A stretch of DNA of 53,755 bases from Gemella cuniculi DSM 15828 (lineage in GTDB: Bacteria > Bacillota > Bacilli > Staphylococcales > Gemellaceae), in assembly GCF_000425665.1 (NCBI RefSeq), contig NZ_AUDW01000019.1:1-53755 (forward strand). The letters are read 5' to 3'. Below the pieces are notes generated by a model, which saw only the letters and a list, made by a program, of their open reading frames with translations, searched no databases and was not told the DNA's origin. How positions within the stretch are numbered: the stretch's first letter is position 1; each line of letters starts with the position of its first letter. This document shows positions 18,400 to 26,091 of the stretch, in pieces. The position numbers and the translations under genes were made by a program.

Positions 18400-18693
18400 A
18401 TGATTGAAAAATTAAAATATGCATCTACAGAAAGAGTGTTCGAAGGGATAATAGTTGATCATAACGATGCTAGCGTTACGATAGATATAAAAGGACGCTT
18501 AGGGCAATTTAAAATTCCTATGAGAATGTTAATTTCGGAATATCCAGTAAAAATTGGACAAGAAGTAGCATTTTTACTAAGTTACCCAGAGGTTATAAAT
18601 GAAGAACCTGATGAACATTATGTAAATGCAATAATTAATACTAAAAAGTTACAAGAAGAAGTAAAAAATAGAAGATTACACGAAGAAGAATAG
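18400..18693 (+). CDS. Small conserved protein of proline reductase clusters
   Basis: 97 aa between prdA and prdB, AGGAAG ahead of ATG. A short beta-rich start (ERVFEGIIVDHNDASVTIDIKGRLGQFKIPMRMLI) like a small barrel, then a charged helical tail. I recall small proteins in this place in clostridial prd clusters (named CBO2463/CBO2479-type), but the match is from memory. Function unknown; the position suggests a role in assembly or maturation of the PrdA-PrdB complex. Confidence 0.75.
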   Translation: MIEKLKYASTERVFEGIIVDHNDASVTIDIKGRLGQFKIPMRMLISEYPVKIGQEVAFLLSYPEVINEEPDEHYVNAIINTKKLQEEVKNRRLHEEE

Positions 18694-18711
18694 TAGGAAG
18701 GAGAAATTAGA

Positions 18712-19437
18712 ATGTCATTAACGATATTTGAAGGTCTACAATCAGAGATTTTTGTACCTATTACACCGAAACCAGTTTGGGCTCCAGTAACTAAAGAATT
18801 AAAAGATATGAAAGTTGCATTAGCAACTGCTGCAGGAGTTCACTTGAAAACAGATAAAAGATTTAACTTAGCAGGGGATACTACGTATCGTGAAATCCCA
18901 GATACTGCACACAGTACAGATCTTATGGTATCACATGGTGGATATGACAATGCGGACGCTAACAAAGACATTAACTGTATGTTCCCAATCGATAGATTGC
19001 ATGAACTTGCTAAAAATGGAACTATCGGTAGCGTAGCAGAATATCACTATGGTTTCATGGGTGGTGGTGGAGACCAAGAGGCTTTCACAAACTCTACAGG
19101 ACCAGAAATAGCTAAAAAATTAAAAGCAGAAAATGTTGATGCAGTTATTTTAACTGCTGGTTGAGGTACTTGCCATAGAACTGCCGTGATCGTGCAGAGA
19201 GCAATTGAGGAAGCAGGTATTCCAACAATCTTAATAGCAGCACTACCTCCAGTAGTGCGTCAAAACGGTACTCCAAGAGCCGTTGCTCCACTTGTACCAA
19301 TGGGAGCTAACGCTGGAGAACCTAATAACGTTGAGCAACAAACACAAATCTTAGAAGCAACATTAGAGCAACTAATAAAAATACCAAGTTCAGGTAAAAT
19401 AGTTCCTCTTCCATTCGAGTACATAGCTCACGTATAG
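18712..19437 (+). CDS. prdB: D-proline reductase selenoprotein PrdB
   Basis: Selenoprotein subunit of D-proline reductase, 241 aa with selenocysteine 151 at UGA 19162-19164 in the motif LTAGUGTCHRTA. The part after the UGA (GTCHRTAVIVQRAIEEAGIP ...) runs in the same frame to TAG 19435. Length and Sec position agree with the Clostridium family. It is homologous to the C-terminal part of GrdB (GGYD ... VDAVILT-U-GTC shared). The selenolate attacks the proline ring carbon bound at the PrdA pyruvoyl. GGAAGGAG before ATG. A strong hairpin follows the stop. Not a pseudogene: both halves are fully conserved. Confidence 0.96.
19162..19197 (+). other. Selenocysteine UGA and candidate SECIS in prdB
   Basis: UGA 19162-19164, then a stem CTGCCG (19181-19186), loop TGAT, CG, one bulged T, GCAG (to 19197), 17-33 nt after the UGA. 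Weaker than those of prdC and grdB because of the bulge. Confidence 0.6.
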
Positions 19438-19448
19438 GAGTTTTATAG

Positions 19449-19475
19449 AAGGAGAGGGACGCTGTCCCTCTCCTT
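19449..19475 (+). terminator. 12-bp hairpin between prdB and prdD (attenuator or mRNA processing element)
   Basis: AAGGAGAGGGAC (19449-19460), loop GCT, GTCCCTCTCCTT (19464-19475), followed by TGTTAATT. This very stable stem with a weak T-tail in mid-operon would lower or stabilise expression so that PrdA and PrdB outnumber PrdD-F. A second stem, AAACAGAA-GGAG-TTCTGTTT, lies at 19501-19520. Confidence 0.6.
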
Positions 19476-19557
19476 TGTTAATTAAATAAACTGTATTATA
19501 AAACAGAAGGAGTTCTGTTTCAATGCGGATTTGATAAAGTAGTAAGGGATGATGATT

Positions 19558-20295
19558 ATGTCAAAAGAAAGATTACAAATTAAGGCATTCCATATAAAAA
19601 ATGTTGAAATAGGAAAAAAGGTTAAGATTGAAAATAATGAACTAATTATTCCTAGTGAAATAGAATATGATAAAAATATTTTTGAAAGTGTAGAAGTAAA
19701 GATAATAAAACCTAGAGAACATAATATTTATGTTAACACTATAATGGATGTTGTTCCAATTTCTACCAAAGTTATCGGACGTCTTGGAGAGGGGATAACT
19801 CATACATTAACAGGAGTTTATATGCTTTTGACAGGTGCTAATACTGAAGGGAAGCAAATGCATGAATTTGGTTCTTCGGAAGGAATATTACAAGAACAAC
19901 TTGTTTTGAATAAAGCAGGTTCACCAGCTGATAATGATTATTTAGTGCATATTGACGTTGTTATAAAAAGAGATGTGGAATTTGATAGAGCTTTAGCGTT
20001 TTCGATTTTTGAACTTTCTGACGTATATTTACAAAATATAAGAGAAGTTATGAAAGTTTTAAGTGGAAGAGATGCTGATGAGGTACATGAGTTTTATAAC
20101 AAACAGAATCCAGGGAAGCCTAAGGTAGCTTTGGTAAAAGAAGTTGCTGGACAGGGCATGATGTATGATAATCAACTATTTCCTATAGAACCAAGTGGAA
20201 TAGATAAGGGAATTTCTATTATAGATATGAATAATATGCCAGTCTTACTTACACCAAACGAGTATCGTGATGGTGCGATAAGAGCTATGGTATAG
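19558..20295 (+). CDS. prdD: PrdD, proline reductase-associated homologue of the PrdA large chain
   Basis: 245 aa from the third ATG of a cluster (19558), with AAGGG 9 nt upstream; ATGs at 19549 and 19552 are too close to the site. Homologous to the PrdA segment before the cleavage site: NTIMDVVPIS, LGEGITHTLTGVYMLLTGANTEGKQMHEFGSSEG, VAGQGMMYDNQLFPIEP. It ends with DGAIRAMV, exactly where PrdA has DGGIHALT before Cys450, and stops with a single in-frame TAG. Exact role unknown; it may be an accessory or maturation subunit. Co-transcribed with prdE. Confidence 0.88.
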   Translation: MSKERLQIKAFHIKNVEIGKKVKIENNELIIPSEIEYDKNIFESVEVKIIKPREHNIYVNTIMDVVPISTKVIGRLGEGITHTLTGVYMLLTGANTEGKQMHEFGSSEGILQEQLVLNKAGSPADNDYLVHIDVVIKRDVEFDRALAFSIFELSDVYLQNIREVMKVLSGRDADEVHEFYNKQNPGKPKVALVKEVAGQGMMYDNQLFPIEPSGIDKGISIIDMNNMPVLLTPNEYRDGAIRAMV

Positions 20296-20310
20296 GAAGA
20301 AGGTGTTATT

Positions 20311-20784
20311 ATGGGCATAGGACCATCTACGAAAGAAACTAGCTTGCATCATTTTAGAGATCCTCTATTAGATACGTTAGCAGAAGATCCAGATATAGAT
20401 TTCCAGGGTGTTGTGATTGTAGGGACACCTCAAGATAATAGGTTGAAGCATCTTGTTGGTTGGAGAACTGCAGTTTGGTTAGAAGCTATGAGAACTGACG
20501 GAGCTATTATTTCAGCGGACGGCTGGGGGAATAGTGATGTTGACTACGCTAATACTATGTTCGAGATAGGAGAACGTGGTATTTCTATAGTAGGGCTTAA
20601 ATTTATGGGAAAACATAAATTTGTTGTGGAAAATCAGTATACAAAATATGTTCTTGATTTTAATAAATCAGAAGAGGGAGTGGAAACCGAAATAGTTTGC
20701 CAAAATAATATTGATTATTCTGATGCAAGAAAAGCCTTAGGATTATTAAAGTTAAAAATGAGACAAGATACAAATAATAAATAA
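20311..20784 (+). CDS. prdE: PrdE, proline reductase-associated homologue of the PrdA pyruvoyl chain
   Basis: 157 aa. Begins MGIGPSTKETSLHHFRDP, which aligns with CIGPASKETSRHYYREP of PrdA but with the initiator Met in place of the pyruvoyl-forming Cys, so it cannot make the cofactor. The rest follows the PrdA small chain (VVIVGTPQDN, DGAIISADGWGNSDVDYANTMFEIGERGISIVGL). It is in the same frame as prdD, separated only by TAG and five codons; GAAGAAGG serves as ribosome site. Probably pairs with PrdD as a catalytically silent copy of processed PrdA. Function not established. Confidence 0.88.
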   Translation: MGIGPSTKETSLHHFRDPLLDTLAEDPDIDFQGVVIVGTPQDNRLKHLVGWRTAVWLEAMRTDGAIISADGWGNSDVDYANTMFEIGERGISIVGLKFMGKHKFVVENQYTKYVLDFNKSEEGVETEIVCQNNIDYSDARKALGLLKLKMRQDTNNK

Positions 20785-20802
20785 TTTAAGGAGTGAAATA
20801 TT

Positions 20803-21822
20803 ATGAAATTAAATAAAATGATTTCAGTTATTGATACACATACAGCAGGGGAAGCAGCAAGATTAGTAACAGCAGGGATTCCTAAAATTCCTGGAAAAGA
20901 TATGGTAGAAAAGAAACAGTATTTTATCGATCACTTAGATGATGTTAGAAAATCTGTTATGTTTGAACCACGTGGACATCAAGATATGTTTGGAGCATTC
21001 TTATTACCACCAACAAAAGAAGAAGCTGATTTTGGATTAGTATTCATGGATACAGGTGGTTACTTAAATATGTGTGGGCACAACACTATTGCAGCAGTAA
21101 CAGCAGCCGTAGAAACTGGTATGGTTGATGTTGAAGAAGGTGCAACTGAAAAAGAAGTTGTTGTTGAGACACCAGCAGGATTAATTTATGCAACTGCAAA
21201 ATTAAAAGATGATGGTACTAAAGTTAAAGAAGTATCATTCAAAAATGTTGAATCATTCTTATATAAACGTGATGTAGAACTAGATGTTGAAGGTGTCGGG
21301 CATATTAAATTTGATATTTCATTCGGAGGAAGTTTCTTCTGTATTATCTCTGCTGATCAGTTAGGATTAGAAGTTAAACCAGAGAATGCTTCTAAACTAA
21401 AAGATCTTGGATTGAAAATTAGAGAAGCAGTTAATGCGAATGTTGAAATTCAACACCCAACTTTATCACACATAAAAACTGTAGATTTAGTTGAAATTTA
21501 TGATAAACCATCTCACCCAGAAGCAACTTACAAAAATGTTGTAGTATTTGGTGATGGTAATATCGACCGTTCTCCATGTGGAACTGGTACATCTGCAAAA
21601 TTAGCTACATTGTATGCTAAAGGTGAACTAAAACCAGGAGAACCATTTGTATATGAAAGTATTTTAGGTACTTTATTTAAAGGAAGAATAGTAGAAGAAA
21701 GAAAATTAGCAGGATTTGATGCAATCATTCCAGAAATCACTGGTTCTGGTTATATTTTAGGATTTAGTAACTATGTATATGATCCAGATGATTCATTAAC
21801 TTATGGTTTCTTGCTAGGATAG
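20803..21822 (+). CDS. prdF: Proline racemase
   Basis: Converts L-proline to the D-proline used by PrdAB. Cytosolic, cofactor-independent, 339 aa. Two-base mechanism Cys residues: Cys91 in GYLNMCGHNTIAAV and Cys259 in DRSPCGTGTSAKLA; also the N-terminal IDTHTAGEAARLV and HPTLSHIKTVDLVE. All match proline racemase rather than hydroxyproline epimerase, as expected from its place in the prd operon. TAAGGAG before ATG; 12 nt before the next gene. Confidence 0.95.
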   Translation: MKLNKMISVIDTHTAGEAARLVTAGIPKIPGKDMVEKKQYFIDHLDDVRKSVMFEPRGHQDMFGAFLLPPTKEEADFGLVFMDTGGYLNMCGHNTIAAVTAAVETGMVDVEEGATEKEVVVETPAGLIYATAKLKDDGTKVKEVSFKNVESFLYKRDVELDVEGVGHIKFDISFGGSFFCIISADQLGLEVKPENASKLKDLGLKIREAVNANVEIQHPTLSHIKTVDLVEIYDKPSHPEATYKNVVVFGDGNIDRSPCGTGTSAKLATLYAKGELKPGEPFVYESILGTLFKGRIVEERKLAGFDAIIPEITGSGYILGFSNYVYDPDDSLTYGFLLG

Positions 21823-21834
21823 AGGTGAAAAAGT

Positions 21835-22716
21835 ATGAATTTATTAACTGTATTATTAGTAATTCTTGGAGCAGGAGCAGCGTTCTTCCTAGTTTCATGG
21901 ATTATTGATATTGTGAAAAATAAAGACAATTTAGGAAAAGAAAATCCTATTGTTGGATTCTTTATAGGTCTTGTAACAGACTTCTTCGATACATTAGGTA
22001 TTGGGAGTTTTGCACCAACTACATTATTGATGAAAGTAACTAAATTTTTAGATACTGATAAAAAAATCCCAGGTACTTTAAATGTAGCACATACTATTCC
22101 AGTATTAATGGAAGCGTATTTATTCTTAACAGGTGTTAAAGTAGAAGGTGTTACATTATTCTCAATGATTGCAGCAGCAATTGTTGGTGCGTTAGTTGGG
22201 GCTAGAATAGTGAATAAATTACCAGAGAAAAAAATCCAGCTTGTTATGGGTGTATGTTTAATCGTTACGGCATTCTTAATGGCTTCTGGACAACTTGGAT
22301 GGTTGAAAGCGCTAGGAGCAGGAAATGAAGCAGTTGGTTTAACAGGTATTAAACTTGTGATAGGTATTGTAGGTAACTTTATTCTAGGTGCGCTTATGAT
22401 GGCAGGAGTTGGTTTATATGCTCCATGTATGGCTATGGTTTATATGTTAGGATTAAGCCCACTGGTTGCCTTTCCAATTATGATGGGATCTTGCGCAGGT
22501 CTTATGGCTATCGGATCTCCAGAATTTATTAGAGCCGGAAACTATACAAGAATTGGATCAATTGCAATTACTATTGGTGGTATCATTGGGGTAACTGTAG
22601 CTTATACATTAGTTAAGAGTATGCCTCTAACTGTTTTAACTTGGGTAATTATTGCTGTAGTTATCTTTACAGGAATAACTATGATAAAACAAGGTTTAAG
22701 CAAAAAAGCTGCTTAA
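21835..22716 (+). CDS. TSUP-family (TauE/SafE-like) membrane permease in the prd operon
   Basis: 293 aa, about eight membrane helices. Two half-repeats typical of the TSUP family are visible: NPIVGFFIGLVTDFFDTLGIGSF and, in the second half, GIVGNFILGALMMAGVGLYAPC. It ends the operon, 12 nt after prdF, with GAGGTG before the ATG. TSUP proteins move sulfur-containing or small organic anions. Here the operon suggests proline, 5-aminovalerate or a selenium/sulfur compound, none of which can be decided from sequence. Confidence 0.75.
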   Translation: MNLLTVLLVILGAGAAFFLVSWIIDIVKNKDNLGKENPIVGFFIGLVTDFFDTLGIGSFAPTTLLMKVTKFLDTDKKIPGTLNVAHTIPVLMEAYLFLTGVKVEGVTLFSMIAAAIVGALVGARIVNKLPEKKIQLVMGVCLIVTAFLMASGQLGWLKALGAGNEAVGLTGIKLVIGIVGNFILGALMMAGVGLYAPCMAMVYMLGLSPLVAFPIMMGSCAGLMAIGSPEFIRAGNYTRIGSIAITIGGIIGVTVAYTLVKSMPLTVLTWVIIAVVIFTGITMIKQGLSKKAA

Positions 22717-22729
22717 TATGAAGTAAATA

Positions 22730-22780
22730 AAACTAAAAAAGCTATCTGAATTTATTTCAGATAGCTTTTTTAGTTTATTT
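22730..22780. terminator. Long bidirectional terminator ending the prd operon and rarD
   Basis: A perfect 21-bp stem from 22730-22750 with 22756-22776 (core GCTATCTGAA / TTCAGATAGC) and a 5-nt loop, with A and T runs on either side. It overlaps the last codons and stop of rarD on the minus strand. Confidence 0.92.
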
Positions 22781-23666
22781 TATTTTTCATTGAATTAAAA
22801 GCGGAATAACAGAAAACTATTACTGCTATCCAAATTATTATAAATGAAATTAATTTTTCTATACTTAAATCTTCATTGTAAACAAATACTCCAATGAGAA
22901 ATTGCATTGTTGGCGGAAGATATTGAAGTATGCCGAGTAGGTATAGTGGGATATCTGCAGCTCCTTTAGCGAATAACATAAGAGGAACTGCTGTCACAAC
23001 ACCAGATAACAGAACAAATACCATAGTCAAAGTACCTGATGTATGAAAAGTTAAACTATTTGTTATTCCGAGATAACTAATATAAAAAATAGCAATTGGG
23101 GAAACTATAGCAGTTTCTACAAGAAGGCTAGCTTTTGGGCTAATTACAACTTTTTTCTTACATAAGCCATAAAGGCCAAACGTTAATGCTAACATTATAG
23201 AGATCCAAGGTAAAGATCCTAAGGAAATAAATAAGTATAAAAGAGAAGTCCCGACAAAAATGCAAGCTATGATTTGAATTCTGTTTAGTTTTTCTTTAAG
23301 AAAAACGACAGCAAGGATTATTGTTACGATTGGATTTAAATAATATCCAAAACTTGCTTCTAATACATGATTTGTGTTTACAGCTATTATATATGTTAGC
23401 CAGTTTGCTGTTATAAGTACGGATGCTAGGCAAAGTAGACTAAAACTTTTCTTATTATGCCAAAGTTCTTTAATTTCTTTAAATATCCTGTTTTTATTTT
23501 TTGCAACTGTTACGACTAGTGCCATAAAAATAAATGAGCAAAGAACTCTCATCGAAAGTACTTCGTAGGCATCAATACTTTTTAGTAGTTTAAAGTATAT
23601 TGGAAAAAATCCCCAAGAAAAATAACATACTAAAATAGCTATTAAACTTTTTTTTATCCCACTCAT
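22770..23666 (-). CDS. rarD: EamA-family transporter, RarD type
   Basis: 298 aa with ten hydrophobic helices, starting MSGIKKSLIAILVCYFSWGFFPIYFKLL and containing the RarD-typical ANWLTYIIAVNTNHVLEASFGYYLNPI, LGILQYLPPTMQFLIGVFVYNE and a lysine-ended C-terminus. RarD proteins are drug/metabolite permeases of unproven substrate. Placed between the two reductase operons but on the other strand, so a metabolite-export link is only a guess. GAAAGGA before ATG. Confidence 0.85.
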   Translation of the reverse strand: MSGIKKSLIAILVCYFSWGFFPIYFKLLKSIDAYEVLSMRVLCSFIFMALVVTVAKNKNRIFKEIKELWHNKKSFSLLCLASVLITANWLTYIIAVNTNHVLEASFGYYLNPIVTIILAVVFLKEKLNRIQIIACIFVGTSLLYLFISLGSLPWISIMLALTFGLYGLCKKKVVISPKASLLVETAIVSPIAIFYISYLGITNSLTFHTSGTLTMVFVLLSGVVTAVPLMLFAKGAADIPLYLLGILQYLPPTMQFLIGVFVYNEDLSIEKLISFIIIWIAVIVFCYSAFNSMKNKIN

Positions 23667-23689
23667 ATTTTTTTCCTTTCAAAATTCTA

Positions 23690-24009
23690 TATAATTTTCA
23701 TATTATATTAGTATATAGTAAATATAGGTAATAATCAATCTATAATTTTGTCATAAAACTAAAATAAAAGACTAAGTATAAAAACTTATCTCAAATGAAA
23801 AAATTATTCCTATTTGTATTATAACATAAATGAGATTATAAACTTTGTTTTTAGAAAAATAAATTTCTTTTAATGGATTTAAGGTCCATAATATATATTT
23901 TTAAAGGAAACTTTAAAAATAATATACTTCTGTTAAATTGTTATATAAAAATATTATTTCAACTTAAATGATGCCTTTGGAAAAACGTTTTCTTTTCTTT
24001 TGTTTTTAG
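23690..24009. other. Divergent intergenic region between rarD and the grd operon
   Basis: A/T-rich with no gene. It holds an 11-bp hairpin TATTTTTAAAG (23896-23906), GAAA tetraloop, CTTTAAAAATA (23911-23921), not followed by a T run. The grd promoter is probably the -10 TATAAA at 24010-24015 with a weak TTTTCT -35 at 23988. The rarD promoter must also lie here. Confidence 0.5.
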
Positions 24010-24043
24010 TATAAAATAAATATGAAAGGAAATAAAACGGTAA

Positions 24044-24142
24044 GAATGGTGTGGGAGAGTACTATTAAGTCACCGAAGGTACAAGTTGATATTTGGCAGT
24101 TATTAATGAAATTCTCAGGTAAAAAGAACCACATCGGGACAG
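24044..24142 (+). promoter_or_regulatory. Glycine riboswitch (single aptamer) controlling the grd operon
   Basis: The conserved parts of the glycine aptamer appear in order: GTGTGGGAGAGT (24050-24060 region), CACCGAAGGTACAA (24071-24084), ATTCTCAGGTAAAAAGAAC (24111-24129) and a closing CCACA (24130-24134) that pairs with TGTGG to make P1. Only one aptamer is seen; no second copy lies between it and the terminator or upstream. It should sense glycine, the substrate of the operon. An antiterminator is possible (TTCTG near 24145 with CAGAA at 24160), so glycine probably turns the operon on. Confidence 0.85.
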
Positions 24143-24158
24143 GATTCTGAAAGACATG

Positions 24159-24194
24159 ACAGAAAGAAGAGCTAGCTTTTCTTTCTGTTTTTTT
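24159..24194 (+). terminator. Riboswitch-controlled terminator before grdX
   Basis: ACAGAAAGAAGAG (24159-24171), loop CTAG, CTTTTCTTTCTGT (24176-24188), one G-T wobble, then a run of T. It stands between the glycine aptamer and the first structural gene, as in a transcriptional switch. Confidence 0.9.
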
Positions 24195-24241
24195 AGGGTA
24201 ACGAAAGAAGCTAGGTAATTTTAAGTTTTGAGGTGAATTGT

Positions 24242-24607
24242 ATGAAATTAGTAACAAATAATCCTAAGTTTAGAGATGCAAAATTTAGAAATATAGAGAT
24301 TGAGTTTTTAGATAATTCATATCTTGAGATTCTTATAAAAGTTAGGGATTATATTTATGAAGGTTGGGAGCTTATGACACATCCTTTGTATGGAAGTGTA
24401 AAACCAAATGAGACGATCTATCGTTCAATTGTGATAAGAGAGAGTAGGAGTTTAAATATTTTTTCTACTAACCTTATTTCAGAAGCCATAGAAACTTATC
24501 GAAAATTCAAAAAAAATAAATTGATTCCTAATTGGAGTAATAGTGTAAAGGATGATTTTAGTGTTATAGATTTTGATTTAATAAAAAATGCCATAACTAG
24601 AATGTAG
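24242..24607 (+). CDS. grdX: GrdX, small protein of glycine reductase operons
   Basis: 121 aa from ATG 24242, with GAGGTG 6 nt before it; an upstream GTG overlaps that ribosome site. Starts MKLVTNNP and contains YEGWELMTHPLYGSVKPNETIYRSI, typical of the GrdX family that opens many grd operons. Function is not known. It is the first gene after the glycine riboswitch and terminator. About 135 bp separate it from trxB. Confidence 0.85.
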   Translation: MKLVTNNPKFRDAKFRNIEIEFLDNSYLEILIKVRDYIYEGWELMTHPLYGSVKPNETIYRSIVIRESRSLNIFSTNLISEAIETYRKFKKNKLIPNWSNSVKDDFSVIDFDLIKNAITRM

Positions 24608-24742
24608 ATATCTAAATTAAATTTTATGAAGAAAGGAGTGAATTAGCAGAATATAAAAATTTAGTTTTTTTGAGCTACTACAAATAAAAATATTAATAAA
24701 TAAAATTTGGGTATCTATAAAAATAAAAAAGGAGAAATAATT

Positions 24743-25687
24743 ATGGGAAGAGATTACGATGTAATAATTATAGGATCAGGTCCAGCAGGATTATCAGCAG
24801 CGTTGTATTCTTCAAGGGCAAAATTAAGTACTTTAGTCCTTGAAAAATCGAAAAATGGTGGACAGGCTGCGATAACACATCTGATTGAAAATTATCCAGG
24901 TGCGGTAGAAGATCCTACAGGACCAAGAGTAACAGCTAGAATGTTAGAACAAGCTAAAAGTTTTGGTGCTGAGGTAAAACAAGATGAAGTTGTAGATGTA
25001 GAGCTGGAGGGGGAAGAAAAGTCGGTAACATGTATGAGCGGAAAGTATACCGCTAAAACAATTATTATTGCAACAGGTTCATCACCTAGAAAATTAGATG
25101 CACCAGGCATTAAAGAGTTGGAAAGCAAAGGAATTTCATATTGTGCGACTTGTGATGGTGATTTTTTTGAAGGACTAGATGTTTATGTAGTAGGAGGTGC
25201 TAACAGTGCAGTAGAAGAAGCTCTTTTTTTAACAAAATTTGCGAGAAAGGTTACGATTGTTTACCGAAAAGAAAATGTGCGTTGTGAAAAAGTTACTGCA
25301 GAAAGAGCAAAAAATAATCCAAAAATTGAAATTATCGGGAATACGATAGTAACAGAGGCTATAGGGGATGGCCTTTTGGAGGCTATTAGGTTCAAAAATT
25401 TAGTAACAGGTGAAGAGTATGTGATTGAAGCAGATGAAGAAGATGGAACAATGGGATTATTCTTCTTTATTGGATATATTCCTCAAACCAAATTGTTTGA
25501 AGGGAAATTAGAAATGACAGATGAGGGGTATATTAAAGCTGACGAAGATACTAGAACTAGTGTTGATGGAGTTTTTGTTGCAGGAGATTGTCGTGTTAAA
25601 GATATTCGCCAAGTAGTAACAGCGGTATCGGATGGAGCAGTAGCAGCTATTCGTGCAGAAAAATATATTGCTGAAAAATTTGAATAA
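24743..25687 (+). CDS. trxB: Thioredoxin reductase of the glycine reductase operon
   Basis: Re-reduces thioredoxin for glycine reductase. 314 aa from ATG 24743 (GGAG 7 nt ahead; an in-frame TTG upstream lacks a site). FAD site IIIGSGPAGLSAA, redox pair Cys134-Cys137 in YCATCDGDFF, C-terminal VAGDCRVKDIRQVVTA. The pyridine-nucleotide domain is unusual: GGANSAVEEA in place of GGGDSA and VYRKENVRCEK in place of HRRxxFR, so NADPH preference is uncertain. Followed by trxA, the standard grd order. Confidence 0.93.
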   Translation: MGRDYDVIIIGSGPAGLSAALYSSRAKLSTLVLEKSKNGGQAAITHLIENYPGAVEDPTGPRVTARMLEQAKSFGAEVKQDEVVDVELEGEEKSVTCMSGKYTAKTIIIATGSSPRKLDAPGIKELESKGISYCATCDGDFFEGLDVYVVGGANSAVEEALFLTKFARKVTIVYRKENVRCEKVTAERAKNNPKIEIIGNTIVTEAIGDGLLEAIRFKNLVTGEEYVIEADEEDGTMGLFFFIGYIPQTKLFEGKLEMTDEGYIKADEDTRTSVDGVFVAGDCRVKDIRQVVTAVSDGAVAAIRAEKYIAEKFE

Positions 25688-25748
25688 AATATAAATAGAA
25701 AGTTGAATTTTACTTTAAAATTAAAAATTATATAAGGAGAAGATAATT

Positions 25749-26066
25749 ATGCTAGAACTAAGTAAAGAAAATTTTGAACAAGAAGTATTAGAAGTAGAAG
25801 GGTATGTTTTTGTAGATTTTTGGAGTCAAGGTTGTGAACCATGTAAAGCACTTATGCCAGATGTTCATAAATTAGCAGAAAAATATGGTGATAAAATTAA
25901 ATTTACTACATTGGATACTACAAAAGCAAGACGACTTGCGATAAAACAAAAAGTATTAGGGTTACCAACATTAGCGATATACAAAGATGGTAGTAAAATT
26001 GAAGAAGTGACAAAAGATGATGCTACTGTTCCAAATATAGAAGCTATGATTAAAAAACACTATTAA
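25749..26066 (+). CDS. trxA: Thioredoxin with GCEPC active site
   Basis: 105 aa. Thioredoxin fold with [19 protein letters not shown]: active-site Cys29 and Cys32 in GCEPC instead of the usual WCGPC, and the cis-Pro loop [12 protein letters not shown]. Grd-linked thioredoxins of amino-acid-fermenting clostridia have this kind of altered motif (GCVPC or GCEPC, from memory of the Clostridium literature). It carries electrons from TrxB to GrdA. AAGGAG before ATG; 25 nt before grdE. Confidence 0.94.
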   Translation: MLELSKENFEQEVLEVEGYVFVDFWSQGCEPCKALMPDVHKLAEKYGDKIKFTTLDTTKARRLAIKQKVLGLPTLAIYKDGSKIEEVTKDDATVPNIEAMIKKHY

Positions 26067-26091
26067 TAAAATTTAAAGGGAGGTATTAGAT

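Noticed and set aside
19186-19437. Separate small gene after prdB (and likewise after grdB at 29031-29261 and grdA at 27616-27927)
   Set aside because: These are the C-terminal parts of selenoproteins after an in-frame UGA, not independent genes or frameshifted remnants.
23750-24043. A second glycine aptamer upstream of the first
   Set aside because: No GGAGAG / CCGAAGG / CUCAGG set is present; only a GAAA-looped A/T hairpin occurs.
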